Source: Gnetum montanum (Eukaryota > Streptophyta > Gnetopsida > Gnetales > Gnetaceae). Taken from it: a stretch of DNA of 64,000 nucleotides. The stretch spans positions 893,193 to 957,192 of the forward strand of contig MNCI01034627.1 in the NCBI GenBank assembly GCA_015680685.1. Direction: 5' to 3'. The stretch's first letter is position 1, and the number at the start of each line of letters is the position of its first letter. The translations under genes were made by a program, and so were the position numbers. Below, one piece after another: positions 11,912 through 22,892 of this stretch. The notes beneath the pieces were generated by a model. The model searched no databases. It was not told the origin of the DNA and saw only the letters and a list, made by a program, of their open reading frames with translations.

Positions 11912-12960
11912 AATGCATCTTTTTTGGAGGCTCCATGTATTTGCTGATAAGACTCACAACATCCATTATATCAGGTTTGGTTGTAGTCATACATTAGACT
12001 TCCAAAAATTTGTTGTAAAGTGTAGCCTCCACCTTGCTTCCTTTAGGATCTTTGTTTAGCCTCAAGCCAATCTCAATTGGAGTGCTTACAGGATTGCAAT
12101 TCTTCATCTTAAACCTCTCCAAATTTATTTGACATACTTCTTTTGAGAAATAAAGATTTCAACCGGGGATTGCACCATTTCCATGCCAAGATAGTAATGC
12201 ATTTTTTCAAGATCAATCATTTCAAACTCATCCATCATTGACTTAAATTTTTCAAACTAATCACTATCATTCCTAGTGAAAATAAGATCATTAAGAAATA
12301 AACATATAATGAGAACTTTTCCTCGATCAATCTTTGTAAAAAGTGTATGCTCATATGGACATTTTTGAAATCCCTCTTTAGAAAAATAGGTATTTATATG
12401 ACTATACCAAGCTCTTGGAGCTTGTTTTAGTTCATACAAAGCCTTTTTTTAATTTATAGACCTTGTGCTCACTACCAAGCTTCATAGAACAAGGGGGCTG
12501 ATTAATAAATACCTGTTCCTCTAAGTCTCCATGGAAGAATGTGGACTTAACATCCATTTGGAAGATAGGCCATGAATTTTGTGTTGCCAGTGCAATCACC
12601 AACCTAATTGTATCATGCCTTGTAACAAGAGAAAGACTTCTTTATAGTCAATCTCATATTATTGCTTGTATCCCTTAGCCACCAATCACACCTTATACTT
12701 GTAAACTTCACTAGTTTCCTTTAGTCTTGTTTTGAATATCCACTTCACACTAATGGTTTTATGCCCTTTTGGAAGATCAACCAGCTTCCAAGTACCATTT
12801 CTCTTAATGGCTTCAATTTCATCCTCAATTGCCTTTCTCCATTTTGATTCTTTAATAGCACTTTTAAAAGTTATAGGATCACAATCTTCAAACAAAGCAA
12901 AGTGGGTGATTAGGTCATCAAATTGGTCAATCTCAGTTACCTCATAATCCATCATCCATA
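11912..12960 (-). pseudogene. Copia reverse transcriptase, 3' truncated
   Basis: The RT of element H starts near 12955 with WRKAIEDEIEAIKRNGTW and VKWIFKTRLK, the usual start of the copia RT domain. The next piece (12439-12257) has MYELKQAPRAWYSHI, a KCPYEHTLF segment and LNDLIFTRN where an active element has YVDDLIFTGN, so the first catalytic positions are altered. Frameshifted text continues to a SKYMEPPKKMHL-like segment at about 11912, the region just before RNase H in intact elements. The LTR begins there, so RNase H is deleted. The domain would copy element RNA into cDNA in virus-like particles; this copy cannot. Confidence 0.85.
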
Positions 12961-13020
12961 AGGGTCATTTTTGAATACAACAAGATTCAGTTGTTGTTGC
13001 CATTGGTGAAGTCTTAGCCT

Positions 13021-13919
13021 TCATAGTTCTTGGTGCTTCAGCCTCCTTGGATTTTGGGATTTCAACCTCCATAGTTCTTGGTGCTTTGAAGTTTGTAGTT
13101 TTAGGTTTTGTAGTTTCGGGTGGTATGGAGTGTGCAATTTCACTATAAAAAATAATTGAAGTAGGCTGCTATCCATTCCAATTCCAAGTGCTCTCTTCAT
13201 CAAAGATGACATCTCTGCTAGTCACAGTCTTCTTTGTCATAGGATTATACAATTTATATGCTTTGGATGCTTCACTTATGCCAAGAAAGACATATTTTTC
13301 ACTCTTATCCTCCAGCTTCTTCATCTTCTCATCGGGGATATGTGTGTAGGCAATGGAACCAAAGATTCTAAAGTGATCCATTGCTGGTTTTCTCCCACTC
13401 CAAGGCTCTTTTGGTGTCATGTTTTGAATAGCAAAGGTGAAACTTTTGTTCAAAACATGGATGCTCCAATTCACAACCTTCAGCAAGAAACACTTTGGAA
13501 TACTTCCTCTTACTAAGAGGCTTCTCACCATATCAAGGATGGTTCTATTTTCCCTCTTTGATACACCATTTGGTTGTGGTATATAAGGGGTTTTGAGCTC
13601 TCTCCGAATGCCATGATTCTCATAAAAAACATGAAACTCATTTGAGAAATATTCTCTTTCATGATCTATATGAAGAGTCTTAATGATCTTTCTAGACTCA
13701 TTCTCAACACGTTCCTTGAAGCTTTTAAATGCATTAAAAGCTTCAAACTTCTCCTGCAAAAAATAAACCAAACTTTTTAAAGTATAATCATCAATGAAGG
13801 TGATCAAGTACTTTTTACCTCCATTTGAAGATGGTTTTATTAGCCCACAAATGTCAAAGTGAACCAGCTCAAGGACATTCTTTGCTCTCCATGATTTTCC
13901 TTAAAAGAATTGAGAATGA
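13021..13919 (-). pseudogene. Copia integrase core
   Basis: The open stretch 13807-13169 reads MITFIDDYTLKSLVYFLQEK, HIDHEREYFSNEF, then TPYIPQPNGVSKRENRTIL, the copia DDE core with the D of HIDHE and the E of KREN visible. It is followed by PWSGRKPAMDHFRIFGSIAY, a KYVFLGISEASKAYKLYNP segment and TSRDVIFDEESTWNW, the conserved tail typical of copia integrase. A Ser/Leu-rich linker to RT follows. This is the best preserved gene of the element, though its upstream junction with the GAG-pre-integrase part is out of frame. Confidence 0.88.
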
Positions 13920-13921
13920 TG

Positions 13922-14440
13922 TTATTTATCATCAACACATTCTTCACAAACTTTGGAAGGAATTGTAATTTGAGGAAGATTAGTCATCATATTTTTCTGT
14001 TGTAGAGTCTTTAATCCTCCAAAATTCAAGTGGCCATAGTGAAAATGCCAAATCCATGTTGGATCTTTTATTTTAGCCTTTAGGAAAGATTGGGCACTTT
14101 CAATCCTCAATGGAAATAATCTATTGGAGCTCATTTGAACAACTGCAATAGCTCCTCTTGAGGTATCATAAATTTCACAAGCACCCTTTTGAATGGTTAT
14201 TACATAGTCCTTCTATCAAAATTGACTAGCACATCACAAATTGCTTTTCAAATTAAGAACATAAAAAACATTGGAAATTGTTTCTACAAAATCATTCTTG
14301 GTTCTAATGTTAATATTCCCCTTTCCCATTACATTTACAAGAGAATAATCACCAAAACTTACTATAGAATGAAAATTTTCATCTAAGTAAGAAGAAGAAG
14401 ACTTATATCCACACATATGGTTGTTATAGCCATTATCCAC
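13922..14440 (-). pseudogene. Copia protease and GAG-pre-integrase region
   Basis: On the minus strand, 14440-14234 starts MDNGYNNHMCG, the position where copia proteases have the DSGCSNHMCG active site; here the S is N and a C is Y. It continues with a KGNINIRTKND segment and NVFYVLNLKSNL, the end of the protease fold. Then 14134-13922 has WIWHFHYGHLNFGGLKTL and KVCEECVDDK, the zinc-binding GAG-pre-integrase domain (H, H, C, C). A stop and a frameshift separate the two pieces. Confidence 0.8.
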
Positions 14441-14455
14441 ATATCATACATCTGA

Positions 14456-15480
14456 CTAAGACTCTTTGTTGGCTTGAATCACTATCAACAAAGTCTCATA
14501 TTCCTTCTCTTCTACAAAATTTGATGTCTCTCCTTTGTCATTGGGTAGTTTAGTGTAGCATTCAGAATGATAGTATTCATATTTATGACATCTAAAGAAT
14601 TCCACCTTAGAGTTGTCAACTTTTCCTCTACCTTTGCCTTGAAATTTATCACCATTCCCTTTGAAATATATGCTACCATCTCTATTTCCTTGATCTCCTC
14701 TTTCTCTTCCTCTACCTCTACCTCTTCCTCTTGAGGAATAAGTAAAAGTAGAAGCCTTCAAAGCTTGCTCTTTAGAAGTTGAATTTTGATTCATCTTCTA
14801 TTCATGGACTAACAAAGAACTTTAAAGTTCATTAAGGGAAAGTGCATCAACATCTTTAGATTCTTCAATTGAATAAACAACATAATCAAATTTGGGAGAT
14901 AGTGAATGTAATATCTTCTCAACAGTAATCACATCCTCCATGTTCTCACCATGAAATCACATGTTATTGGCTATCTCCATTATCCTTGCATAATAGCTGG
15001 TAACAGACTCCCCATCTTTCATTTGCAGAGTTTCAAAATCCCTTCTCAAGGCTTGAAGCTATGCATGCTTTACTCTGAAAGACCCCTAATATTTATTTTT
15101 GATAGAATATCGAATATCCTTGGAAGTTTCTTTGCTAAGAATAGTCTCCAAGTTAGAATGATCAATTTCTTGGAATAAATAATTCTTTGCCTTCAAATCT
15201 TCTAGCCTCAGTCTCTCTAGCTCCTATCTTTTTTCATTTGTGAGTGTAGCCTCAGTTGTGGGTGCTACTACACCATCTTCAACAACTTGCTAGTACTCCT
15301 TAGACTTCAAGAAATTTTCCATCAACGTGCTCCAATGGTCATAGAGACCATCAAAATGTGGAATGGTAGGTTGTACAAACTTTTTAGAGGCCATTTATGC
15401 ACTAATGTGCTCTTCTCTTGAGCCTCCTAGATTAGGTGCACTACCATGCTTTTCTCCCTAGCCTCATAAATTGGGCTTTC
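14456..15480 (-). pseudogene. Copia gag
   Basis: The 3' part (14794-14456) has an RGRGRGRGRERG basic run followed by a nucleocapsid knuckle reading FFRCHKYEYYHSECYTKL. In the CX2CX4HX4C pattern the second cysteine is Y, so the knuckle is damaged. Upstream to about 15400 the frame is broken but shows the helical capsid region typical of UBN2-type copia gag. Gag would form the particle that packages element RNA. The N-terminus is near 15400, next to the primer site. Confidence 0.75.
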
Positions 15481-15498
15481 TCTCTAGCCTCCTGAATT

Positions 15499-15512
15499 GA
15501 GCTCCAATACCA
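15499..15512 (-). promoter_or_regulatory. Primer binding site of element H
   Basis: The minus strand reads TGGTATTGGAGCTC directly after the LTR end at 15514. It differs in two bases from the usual TGGTATCAGAGC complement of plant initiator tRNA-Met, the standard copia primer. Confidence 0.75.
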
Positions 15513-15513
15513 C

Positions 15514-15813
15514 TGTCAACCTTTGAGGCTATGCATTGCTAGCCTTAGATAAAAAAAATAAAATAAAATAGGGGAAAATAGAGGCAACTCAATTTTCACA
15601 TTTTTATTCAATTAATAATGACCTTTAAATAAGCAAATACATCAATGGAAAATAGCAACTTCTATAACGATCAACCCTTTAACTTTTGTAATGGTTGACC
15701 CTTCAAATTCTATAATGATTGACCCTTCAACTTTTATAATGGCTGACCTTTCAACTTTTGTAACAACCAACCCTTCAACTTCTGTTACGTCTAACCTTTA
15801 AACACATTTAACA
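15514..15813 (-). repeat. 5' LTR of copia element H
   Basis: This 300-bp LTR pairs with 11629-11911. About five tandem units of roughly 28 bp (tgacccttcaacttttataa type) fill 15660-15800. The plus-strand end TAACA is followed by the TSD copy GTATG. Confidence 0.85.
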
Positions 15814-15818
15814 GTATG

Positions 15819-16637
15819 CATGTTGGTAGAAGAGAATAATCTGATAGAAGTTTTATCTATCTCTACTTCATGTTAGGAGACAAAACATAGAAGAATAATG
15901 CACTTTAAAGTCTCCCATGTCCAAAATGCATCCATTTATGCTTGGATTGTTTCTAAAGGTTTTAGGCTAACTTTGGGAAAGGATATGATAGATTCATAGG
16001 ACTAAAAATTTCTATTTGGTGTGCCAATATTAAGGTCCTTCTTTAGCCAAGGGCACAATTGTTGTGGTTTCATTGCCCCTGAATTTGGAGAATCTCATAC
16101 ATACATCAAAATTTGGACGCTCTCAATTAATCCTCCAAAGCTTCCTTCCAGGATTAAAGAATGGTATCAACATTATGCCATTGATTTCTCTTATCTCAAG
16201 AACAATGACTTTATTCTCTCCTTGAAATATTCTAGATTGCCAGAGCTCCAAAGATATGAGGCATTTAAGAATTTTATTAAATAAATGTATGAACAAGAAC
16301 AAAGGTAGTTAAGCATAGATTATAAGCTCCAACAAGTAGAGGATACAATCATTCTTATTTTTATGCAGGCATTGCCCAAGATATGTAGTTTCTTGAAACA
16401 TTTGTCAACTTGGGGTTCTGTTAATGCCATTGAAGAAGTAGTAGGAAGTTCACTTGAGCACTTGGAGTAGGTTGTGGCCGATGTTTGTGGTGGTGCCACC
16501 TCTATTTCCTTGTCACTTTTGGATGAGTAAATGATAAACCTCATTGCAATAGATGAAAGGGCTACATAATACATCCAATCAACCTTCTCTTGGTACACAA
16601 AAATTCTGATCAACAATGCCCACATATATGACGTAAG
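15819..16637 (+). other. Unassigned DNA with a short open frame
   Basis: An 87-codon plus-strand frame (16021-16284) encodes MPILRSFFSQGHNCCGFIAP, then TYIKIWTLSI, and a helical KYSRLPELQRYEAFKNF segment. After TAA/TAG interruptions the same frame continues with a weakly protein-like stretch to about 16630. I do not recognise it. It could be part of an extra ORF of a decayed gypsy element or a host gene fragment; I assign no function. Confidence 0.25.
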
Positions 16638-17231
16638 TGATGTGTGTAGGTCCCTTCAACATGAAGCCCAAGTCACATAAATATAAATAAGTAAAAAGAA
16701 GGGGAAGGAAGGCTACTTTCTAAGCCAACCAAAATTAGCTACCCACGTTAGCTACTAAGTTAGGTAGTAAAAATTAGTTGCCTAGCTTGGCTACTAAGTT
16801 AGGTATTCCTCAATAAAGGTTTTCTAAGTTAGGCATCATAGGAAATTTCCCTTGGCTATAAATCCAAGGGAAATGGCAAATGGATGTAGAGGTAGAAGAG
16901 AAGCCAATAGTCAAAGAGAAAGAGAGGCCAAAGGGAGAGACACACAAATGAACCTTGTGAGCTTGGGTTTCTAGGAATTTTTCCTAAAGGTGTGTGAGAT
17001 TTCTCCTTGTTATTCCAAGAATATTTTTCTTGAGGGTATGTGTCAATTTTGTATACCTCTGGTAATTAACTAGAGAGGCATTTTTGTATTCCTACCATTT
17101 ATTACTAGATGAATATTTATTTAGAGTTTGGCCCATGGTGAACCACGTAAATCTTTATGTTATTGGGTGTTATTATTTTGTACTTTACTTCTATTGTCTA
17201 ATCTATTAGTTTATATTCTTCTTTTAACACA
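16638..17231 (+). repeat. LTR-like block, possible solo LTR
   Basis: The block starts TGTGTAGGTC, contains a TATA box (ggctataaatcc, about 16855), a purine-rich transcribed leader and a T-rich end with TAACA near 17231. It looks like promoter and R-U5 parts of an LTR. No flanking target duplication or second copy was found, so the boundaries are guesses. Confidence 0.3.
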
Positions 17232-19249
17232 CAAGTGGGAAAATACTGCACAAGCCAGTTCGTGGTGTTGTGTCCTCCTTTTTCCTAATAGTAAGAAGTG
17301 AGAGATTAAGAAGTGCTACACCACTTATCTAGGCATTCTCTCATGGATTTACTCCAACAATTTTCTACTCTTTTCACAAGTCTATTAGTTTTATCCATCA
17401 CAAGACCCACAATGTTAGCTTTAAGACCATATTCTTCACATAGTTGGACCAATTCAAAAGCATCACCCACAGCCTTGTAACCAAATTATTAATTTGCACC
17501 TGCAACAACTCCTTTGATCTCTAGTCCATTTAACAATTTCTCAACAAACTAATGAGGACTTAAATGATGAACTAGAGAAAACTGAACTTGATATTCTTAA
17601 GGAATCATACCACCACATAATGGTTCCTACAATGCAAGAACACACTTCCAATCATAGTTTGCCACAATGGAAAGCCTTCTCTTCTAGCCAATCAGTGTAG
17701 CAATTCTTGCAAATAAAAGAAGAAATGGTGAGCCAATTTTTTATGCCTAAAATGCCAACTCTCTATGGCCAACATTAAGAGCATCAAACTTCCCAAAGCA
17801 GCACAAGTTGCTTGACTCTTGGAGTTAAAGAATGTAGAATATACTGATGTGTTTGAGACTTGAAACTATAACTACATATTGGAATTAGTATGCTACAATG
17901 GCATTGGCTATTTTATTCGTTTTATTTAGCAAAGTAGTAGCCATAACCATGCATCCACCTTAATCAAAAACTTTTCTTCAAATTTGCTATATACTTGCTA
18001 CATAGTCCTGTTTAAAAGCTAATATTCTAAAGATCCTTCAAACTCATTATGTGAGTATCTGAGAATAATTTAAGAAAATAAAATAGCTATTCAAGCTTTA
18101 TATATATATTTTAGGAACTCTCTCTCGTCATAACTTAAATGAAGATAGAACATATGATGAATAGAATCCCCTTTTAGTCTTAAGCTCATAAAGCCTCATC
18201 CATTAAATGGTTAAAATGTGCCAATATTTCTTACCCCCCTTAAAATTCTTAAAGGAAGTTATTCAAGCCCCTGTTAATATGGAAACTATTTGTCGATACA
18301 CACTAGTTGAAATAGAAATTTTTATTCAACATTTTTACATCTGAAAATTATAAATCCTTTTTGGGAAAAATTTCCTATGAACTTAAGATTTAGTGGTATA
18401 AAAATCCCATTCCTAGGAAAAAGAAATAAAAACTATACAAGAAGAGCCTAGCATAAACTACTTAGTAGTAGAGAAGAGAATGGTTAAAGTGATCCTCATT
18501 GGAATGCTCTTGTCACGGATTCTATTGTACTTGATTTTGGTTATAATCCAAGCTTTGTTCTCTTCCTCTTGTTTTATTGATGCTTCCACTTCTTCTGTCT
18601 TCACGATATCCTTTGCAACATTATTCCTAAAAATTTCCTTCTTTCCTTTTTCAGTTGGCTTCTCTATTTTTGACTGGTGATGCTCCTCATAATCATTTTT
18701 CATTATTTCTTGAGAAACAAAAGCTTCTTCTCATGAATCAACATGATTAGGCTCTTCTTGAGTCTGAACATTTGCTACATATCGGTAATACTCACTGTAT
18801 ACATTAGAGTGGATGGAATGATCATTAGCAAGAAAGCTAAATTCGTCCAAAAGCTAGAGTAGAAAAGGGCTTTCATGGGAAGCCCCACGATTTGTTGCGT
18901 TACAAAAAGCTCTTAACATGTGTTCTAGATAAATGACTAGTCATGTATGGAATATAACGCCTTTTAATTAGTATTTTCCAAGCTCACTCTTGATTGCAAA
19001 ACTAAATTTCTCTCTTAATGTTGGTGAAAATTGAAGTTTATTTTTTTGTTTATGTTAGTTAACTATAGCTCCTTTATATAATTTCAATTTTGAAACTATT
19101 GTTGCTTCTTGTAATTGATTTTAACACTTTTTGTTACTTCCACTATAACTTATTTATTTAGCACAACATGTAATAATAACTTTTATTATATATAATTTAT
19201 TTTTTACAACCATCAGTATGTTCATATTCATAACTTTTTGTTATTTTTG
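17232..19249. other. Unassigned DNA, no supported gene
   Basis: Minus-strand text at about 18000-17330 is weakly protein-like in alternating frames and might be a decayed transposase, but I cannot name a motif. 18458-18703 has a short lysine- and glutamate-rich frame on the minus strand and an overlapping hydrophobic one on the plus strand; both look like composition effects. 18720-19249 is AT-rich and may be the 3' tail of element E. Confidence 0.25.
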
Positions 19250-20520
19250 TGCTTTATCACGTTGTGGGCAATTGCCCAAAGTAGTGGTTTATGTGGAGGG
19301 CATTGACTAGAAGCTTTAGTTATGTTCCACTTAATGTGAAGAGTTTGTATGTGTGTTTTGACACTTGCTTCTTGATTTGAAATGACCCCAACCATTTTCC
19401 TAAAAGTTTACTTGGCTTTTTAATAGTCCATAACCAATTTTAAAGGTTCTTTTCATAGCCTTCCTATCAAACTACCTCTTAATTTGAGAAGCACTTTTTA
19501 ATAAATTATTCCTATATATATCCATTTCACCTCTCTTTTAATAAGCAACGCCATGAAATTTCTATCTTTATCTATTTTCTCACTATATTTTTGCACATAA
19601 TCTGATGTTGAGCTTATAATTTTATTTGTAACTATTCTAGGCAAACCATAAATGGAATTATAAGATGATGTTCTAATAGCCTTTTTAAATTTGATACAAT
19701 TAGTTCACAATGTAGATTGCAAGTAATTGTTCTAATTTTTTGAATCCCCCTCCATTGATTTTTTGATATAAGAAATAAGCTTTTTATTTGTAGATTTAGC
19801 TAAGCCACTCCCTTGAGGATAATACTTGGAAGAAAATAGAAAAATGGATTTCTTTGATGCCCATTTTATAAACTCTTTGGATTGAAAATCCAATTCGTTA
19901 TCAGAAACCAAAACTTCAAGCATACCAAATCAATTTAGAATTTAATCTTCTAAGAACTTAATTACATCTAATGCTGAACTATTCCTTAAAGCTCTTGCTT
20001 TAGACCATTTAGTAAATAGTCAGTGGCTGTAAGAGTAAATTTATGTTTGACCCTTGAAGGAGTAATTGTGCCATAAAATCTAAGCCCCACTATTAAAATG
20101 ACCTATGTGCATTTACTAGTTTTAAAGGAATTCTAGCCTTTTTGATTTTCAGTCCATGAATTTAAAATTTATAATATCTTTGAATCCTCAAGCTAATATT
20201 TTGGTACATGCTAGGACAATAAAACCATAGCAAAGTATATGTTGCATAGTTGACTTAGGAGATTCATAAAATAGATTAGGATGATCATAAAATTGTTCTA
20301 AAATAGTATTGATTTGATCATTATGAAAACATTCCAAAAAAACTCATATAAAGTCCTTTGTATATAAAATTCCTTCTTTAATCACACATTTATTTATCTT
20401 TTTGGGGAAAGTTATTTTCTAACTTGTAGTAAAATTGTTTGGAATCTTTCTTGTAATAAGAAATTCTAGAATTTCTTCATATCAATTTTCTTCATGAATC
20501 TGTAACATACATATTTTAGC
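19250..20520 (-). pseudogene. Integrase remnant of gypsy element E
   Basis: This is gypsy integrase on the minus strand. Upstream part (about 20260-19930): a HIGHF-like segment, DYFTKW-like letters split by stops and KFLE before FGMLEV. The open stretch 19923-19732 reads MLEVLVSDNELDFQSKEF, a KYYPQGSGLAKSTNKKL segment and KKSMEGDSKNW, covering the second D and the K/E helix of the DDE core. A decayed TRTSPYNSIYGL-like helix follows at about 19650. The catalytic spacing fits, but stops are frequent. It differs from C, B and D in sequence, so it is a separate lineage. Element C's LTR starts right beside it at 20542, so C probably inserted into E; the rest of E is not visible. Confidence 0.7.
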
Positions 20521-20541
20521 TACAATGCTTGATAGATTTTG

Positions 20542-21670
20542 TGTTAGAAAACCAAAAATTTGAAGTGGAATAGCTTAACTTTAGATGCTAAGGACCTCGA
20601 AGAAGAGGGTTTGGAGCACCTAGATAGTCTTCTCAATCACCTAGGGACTTGGAATTTGTAATTAAGGTAATGAATTGGATTTAAAAATGCAGATCTTATA
20701 GCATAGAAATAAATAAACTTGTAAAAAATGAATGAATTGCAACTTTTATAAAAAATAATGAAAATTATTATAGATACAAAGTTCATATTGGTAAAAGTTT
20801 AAAAAATTCTTACATGCCCAAAAATTTAAAAGGAAGATATTTGAAGCTCGATGAAACTGGTAGAGTGTGCTTCGTAGTCAGCTTTACAATCCGGATGCTC
20901 CAAAGTTGTGCTCCCAAAACTCTATTCTCTTTCTTTGGTACTGGATTTGCCTTGGTGGTTGTTGAAAATGGTTGCTAGGTTATTGGAATTTTTGATGCTC
21001 TAGAATGCTCTAAGACTCTCTATGCTTAGCCAAATATATATTTGCCAAAAATCCTTTTTCATGTGTTGAAAATTTATATAAATAAGCTATTGGTATCTAA
21101 GTTGGTGTTGTAAATTTTCTTTCATGATTGTTGATAGATTATTGCAATTTGAAGGTGTGGAAGGCCATCAATTTTAGCATATTTTTTCATTTATGATAAG
21201 TTTGATGCATAAAGGCCATAAACAATATGCTAGGTGCTCTAAAAGGTATGTTGGCTTTGAAAAATATGCTGCCTTCACCAAAAGTATGGGGGCATTGGGA
21301 AAGATATGCTAGCTTTCATGAAAACTATGCTGGCCTTGTTGTGAAAATCAAAGCCCAACAATTACTATGCTGGCTACAGGTAGTTCTAGCATATTATTGC
21401 TTTGACTAATATAAAATCCATGAAAAACCTATATTTTGCAATTCCCACTATATTTTTAGCCTTTCCAAGCTTAAATACACATGACATAACTTTTTCCACT
21501 TGGGAGGTGAGGCAATAATGACTTATGAGGCATTTTCTAGCCTCAATAATTTAAAATATGTGGGATTGTAGCCTATGAAGTGCAAACCTCACATTTTATA
21601 ATAAAATCTTGCTTCAAATCTAATGGTGAAGGTTATGAAATGTAACATGAATTTTCTTAGAAGTATTTCA
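20542..21670 (-). repeat. 3' LTR of gypsy element C
   Basis: On the minus strand it starts TGAAATACTTC at 21670 beside a good polypurine tract and ends near TGTTAG (plus) at 20542. The word cacctagatagtc followed by aatcacctagggac (about 20615) aligns with the B and D LTRs. Near 21230-21400 a 'tatgctggc/tatgctagc' word recurs at short intervals, the same habit seen in the B LTR palindromes. Confidence 0.65.
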
Positions 21671-22778
21671 TTGGCCCCTCTTTGTTGATATTTTGAGGAT
21701 TGACCTGAGAGAAATTGACAAAGAATGCAAAACACCACCATAGGTCTACAACCAATGCTTTCTCTTTGCACTTGATTCTATAGCTATCAAACCATGTCGA
21801 AGCATGCTTGTGATGATGAGATTAGATTATGATGAGATGATGTAAGCTAAAGGCTATGTTCTGTTATAAGAGAATGGTCATAGGGGTTAATAATGAATTT
21901 CACATGTTAACATCATGGTTATGGTATGGTAGTGATTTGTTGATTGATTAATGTAGTCTTTGTGCTTCATGCTTTGAAGTGTTGGTCACTTGGTAATGTT
22001 TTTGAGAAATCAACATTTCACTCCAAGGATTTCTTGGCTATTAGGCTCCTCCCTTTGCTTTTTTGGAGCCATTGATTTAACTTTTTGGGCTTCAATGACT
22101 TTTCAGCTTTCCTGGAAATTTGCTTCATTTTTTCTTCTTCTTTTTTTTAACGGGGTGAAAAATTCATTATGTTTCATTACCAAGGTTGAACTAAGTTTTG
22201 TTTTCTTATTGAATGAGATGTGTTATATCCAACAAACTTGATGGTGTAGTATGATGAAGGAAATGTCACATGGCCATAATGCAAGAGTGCAAAATATAGG
22301 TTAGCATTATTGTTTGGGTAAAGAAGCTTATAATTAAGCTATGAGATTGTGGCTTAAGAGGGGTAATGGAAGTGATGTGAAACAAGCACTCTTAGTATGG
22401 CAAGATAAGATAACCAAATCTCAGACATCAAAGTCATGTGGTAACTTGCTGTTGCAATGAGTTGCACCTTTGTGATGACTTCAAGCTTCATCTTGCAATC
22501 ACAACTGTAAGAGAACAAGAAAACAAGATAAAGAAAACATGTCATTATAATATATTTCATAGGGTTACATGAGACAACCAACAAACCAAGCCATTATAGG
22601 TTACTATCATTACAACATAGAGAGATATGTGCAAAGTGCATCAAATTTACAAAGTTTTGCAATTCATTCCTTATGACAAAAAAAAAGAAAGATAGAGATA
22701 AATCATGCAGGCTTGCTTACTATTTAGTTGTAAAGACCATTTACGTAAATTTTTGATTCACCTATAAAGAAGATCATA
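21671..22778 (-). other. C polypurine tract and 3' noncoding tail
   Basis: TTGGCCCCTCTTTGTTGAT (21671 onward, plus strand) is the complement of the polypurine tract ATCAACAAAGAGGGGCCAA, matching B (24414) and A1 (33588). The rest is colinear with 1715-2800 of element D and has no reading frame, so it is a conserved untranslated tail after the integrase stop. Confidence 0.65.
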
Positions 22779-22892
22779 TTATATGTAATAAGACATGAGA
22801 GAGGAATGGTTAACTAGATTGGCCAATTTATTCCCATTTATGTCTACCACCTTGAAGGCTCTATTCCCATAGGCTTTGGTGAATAGAAAAGG
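22779..22892 (-). pseudogene. Integrase C-terminus of element C, left half
   Basis: The minus strand reads LFTKAYGNRAFKVVDINGNK and then ANLVNHSSL, the conserved end of Tat-type integrase (GPF..TKA..GAF.L.D..G..L..PVN). The preceding ANWEGPF part lies at 48197-48215, so the insertion of element B cut this protein. Joining the halves across the target duplication restores the expected order. Confidence 0.8.
22888..22892. repeat. Target-site duplication of element B, left copy
   Basis: AAAGG lies directly before TGTAGC at 22893. The identical pentamer is at 48192-48196 directly after TGTTTCA. Confidence 0.9.

Larger units (their letters stand above)
11629..15813 (-). mobile_element. Ty1/copia retrotransposon H
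   Basis: This is a complete-ended copia element on the minus strand. The plus-strand ends are TGTTA at 11629 and TAACA at 15813, a perfect 5-bp terminal inverted repeat. It is flanked by the direct repeat GTATG at 11624-11628 and 15814-15818. The order on the minus strand is 5' LTR, tRNA-iMet type primer site, gag, protease, GAG-pre-integrase, integrase, RT, 3' LTR. This integrase-before-RT order is diagnostic of copia. The 3.6-kb internal part is shorter than usual because RNase H is missing. All genes carry stops. Confidence 0.9.

Noticed and set aside
17330-18000. Possible hAT-like transposase remnant on the minus strand
   Set aside because: Only scattered phrases in alternating frames; no catalytic motif or terminal inverted repeats could be shown.
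18458-18703. Lys/Glu-rich minus-strand frame and overlapping plus-strand frame
   Set aside because: Low-complexity composition, no family motif, no supporting neighbour.
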